NCBI GenBank assembly: GCA_005778355.1
Contig: SXON01000112.1
Location: forward strand, 28,636-92,635
Direction: 5' to 3'
Source of the DNA: Pseudomonadota bacterium
GTDB lineage: Bacteria > Myxococcota_A > UBA796 > SXON01
DNA: 64,000 nucleotides
Part shown: one piece after another, positions 62,530-64,000 of the stretch
Numbering within the stretch: the first letter of the stretch is position 1
Layout of the letters: every line of letters begins with the position of its first letter
Made by a program: the position numbers and the translations under genes
Notes under the pieces: generated by a model
What the model was told of the DNA's origin: nothing
Database searches by the model: none
The model's input: only the letters and a program-made list of their open reading frames with translations

Positions 62530-63795
62530 CTACAATCGATAATGCATCGTGTAGCGCGCGATCAACGCGTCGCGCTCCGCCCGGACGGCACGCACCTCCA
62601 GGCCGGTGTGGTCGCGAACTGCGGCCATGGCGCCTTCCTTGGTGGGGTCGTCGATCGCCACCACCAGCGTGTTTCCTTCCTTGCGGAGCGGGATCACGAG
62701 GTACTGCCGCACCATCCAGGTGGGGAGGAGGTTGAGGATCTCCTCGGCGATACGGATGCGGAGCAGGTCGACATCGGGCGGCGCAGCCTCGTACTCCTCC
62801 GACGGCACCGGCTCGTCCTCGAAAACCGAGCCTTTCTCGCCCGTGATGGGCCGGTCGACATCGGGGGCAACGGGCTTGACCGCGACGGCGGTGTCGGGCG
62901 ACGACGGCGACACGGCCGGGGATGGTGCCGGTGCCGTGGCGACAGGCGCGGGCTTCGCGGGCGCGGTTGGCGGTGCCGCGGCGGGCGCGGGAACCTTTGG
63001 CGAGGTGGGGAAACCACCGAAGCTCGGCTTTCGTTTGCCGACGAAGGCTGCGAGTCCCTCTGCCGCGTCGGGGGAAGTGAACAATCGTTGCTGGAGCTCA
63101 CGTTCGAGGGCGAGGCCACTCTCCAGCGGCAGGTCGGCGCCCGCCACCACCGCGCGCTTGATCAGGCCCACCGCGCCCGGCGCCCGCTCCGGCGCGCAGA
63201 AACTCCGGGCGTAGGCCATCACGCGTCCCCACCAGTCGGCCTGGGGCAGCACGAAGTTCACCAGGCCGAGTTCCTCCGCCTCCTCCACCGGCATGTTGCG
63301 CCCCTCCACCATCAGTTGGAGAGCGCGCGAGCGCCCGAGTACCCGCGTGAGGCGCTGCGTGCCGCCGGTGCCGGGCAAGACACCGAGGCTCACCTCGGGC
63401 AGGCCCACCAACCGGGGCTTGTCGCCCGACGCCATGCCGATGCGGATGTCGCAAGCGAGCGCGATCTCGAGGCCGCCACCCACGCAGTGGCCGTTGAGCG
63501 CGGCGATCACCAGCTTCGGCGTGTTCTCCAGCCGCAAGAGCGTCTCGTTGGCGTGCAGGCAGAAGTAGTACTTGGTGCTCGGGTCGAGCGACTGGAGGTA
63601 GCCGATGTCGGCCCCCGCGCAGAAGAACTTGTCGCCCGCTCCCCGGATCACCACCACGTCGATGCCGGTGTCCATCCGCAAGTCGCAGACGTGTGCATCA
63701 AGCTCGCGATGCATCGCGTAGCTGTAGCCGTTGGCCGGGGGGTTGTTGAGGGTGAGGACGGCAATACGCTCCACGTCCTGGCGGTGAACCAACAT
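62530..63795 (-). CDS. enoyl-CoA hydratase/isomerase fused to GspE-N/MshEN-like C-terminal domain
   Basis: Crotonase VIAALNGHCVGGGLEIALACDIRIG and ARLVGLPEVSLGVLPGTGGTQRLTRVLG-type motif; Pro/Ala linker; then AEEILNLLPTWMVRQYLVIPLRKEGNTLVVAIDDPTKEGAMAAVRDHTGLEVRAVRAERDALIARYT. Confidence 0.8.
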   Translation of the reverse strand: MLVHRQDVERIAVLTLNNPPANGYSYAMHRELDAHVCDLRMDTGIDVVVIRGAGDKFFCAGADIGYLQSLDPSTKYYFCLHANETLLRLENTPKLVIAALNGHCVGGGLEIALACDIRIGMASGDKPRLVGLPEVSLGVLPGTGGTQRLTRVLGRSRALQLMVEGRNMPVEEAEELGLVNFVLPQADWWGRVMAYARSFCAPERAPGAVGLIKRAVVAGADLPLESGLALERELQQRLFTSPDAAEGLAAFVGKRKPSFGGFPTSPKVPAPAAAPPTAPAKPAPVATAPAPSPAVSPSSPDTAVAVKPVAPDVDRPITGEKGSVFEDEPVPSEEYEAAPPDVDLLRIRIAEEILNLLPTWMVRQYLVIPLRKEGNTLVVAIDDPTKEGAMAAVRDHTGLEVRAVRAERDALIARYTMHYRL

Positions 63796-64000
63796 CAGGC
63801 CTCCAAGTTCTCGAAAAGAGTGGCCACGCCCTGGCCCACGCCCACGCAGAGGGTGGCCACGCCAAAGCGCACGCCGCGCTCGCGCATGCTGTAGAGCAAG
63901 GTGGCGACGATGCGCGCGCCCGACATGCCGAGCGGGTGACCCAGCGCGATGACGCCGCCCTTGACGTTCACGCGGCCGAGGTCCAGGCCGAGCTCCCGGG
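63795..64000 (-). CDS. acetyl-CoA acetyltransferase/thiolase C-terminus (truncated at window edge)
   Basis: [72 protein letters not shown] overlap with next gene. Confidence 0.85.
   Translation of the reverse strand, partial: RELGLDLGRVNVKGGVIALGHPLGMSGARIVATLLYSMRERGVRFGVATLCVGVGQGVATLFENLEA

Overview
High-GC bacterial chromosome segment, probably Myxococcota-like judging by MopE-type Cys/Asp metal-binding repeats, FG-GAP/VCBS lipoproteins, MYXO-CTERM-like tails and an AgmX/PglI-type C-terminus. It carries about 45 supportable genes: housekeeping (UvrA-like, TruB, 5-FTHF cyclo-ligase, Uup-like ABC-F, tRNA-Arg(TCT)), a beta-oxidation segment at the right end, an alpha-glucan degradation island (~36.6-48.3 kb), and about 15 putative lipoproteins. 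Observations most worth a second look: (1) an S8 (subtilisin-like) protease frame split by an in-frame UGA between its Asp/His motifs and its Ser motif, in an operon with a small Cys-rich protein sharing the protease's N-terminal Cys motif; (2) a C10 tract just after a strong SD+ATG that puts a 1.2-kaa secreted beta-propeller-like protein out of frame by one base (candidate phase-variable switch or assembly error); (3) a TGATACA/TGTATCA motif, often in inverted-repeat arrangement, strongly clustered inside coding genes at 12.8-25.4 kb; (4) an enoyl-CoA hydratase fused to a GspE/MshEN-like N-terminal domain; (5) a 32-bp dispersed AT-rich repeat; (6) two orphan duplicated gene tails; (7) other domain fusions (PLP enzyme + GMC small subunit; DUF455 + ATP-grasp-like). 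No CRISPR array, complete prophage or transposase was seen. All assignments come from reading sequence by eye; no searches were run, and hand counts need computational confirmation.
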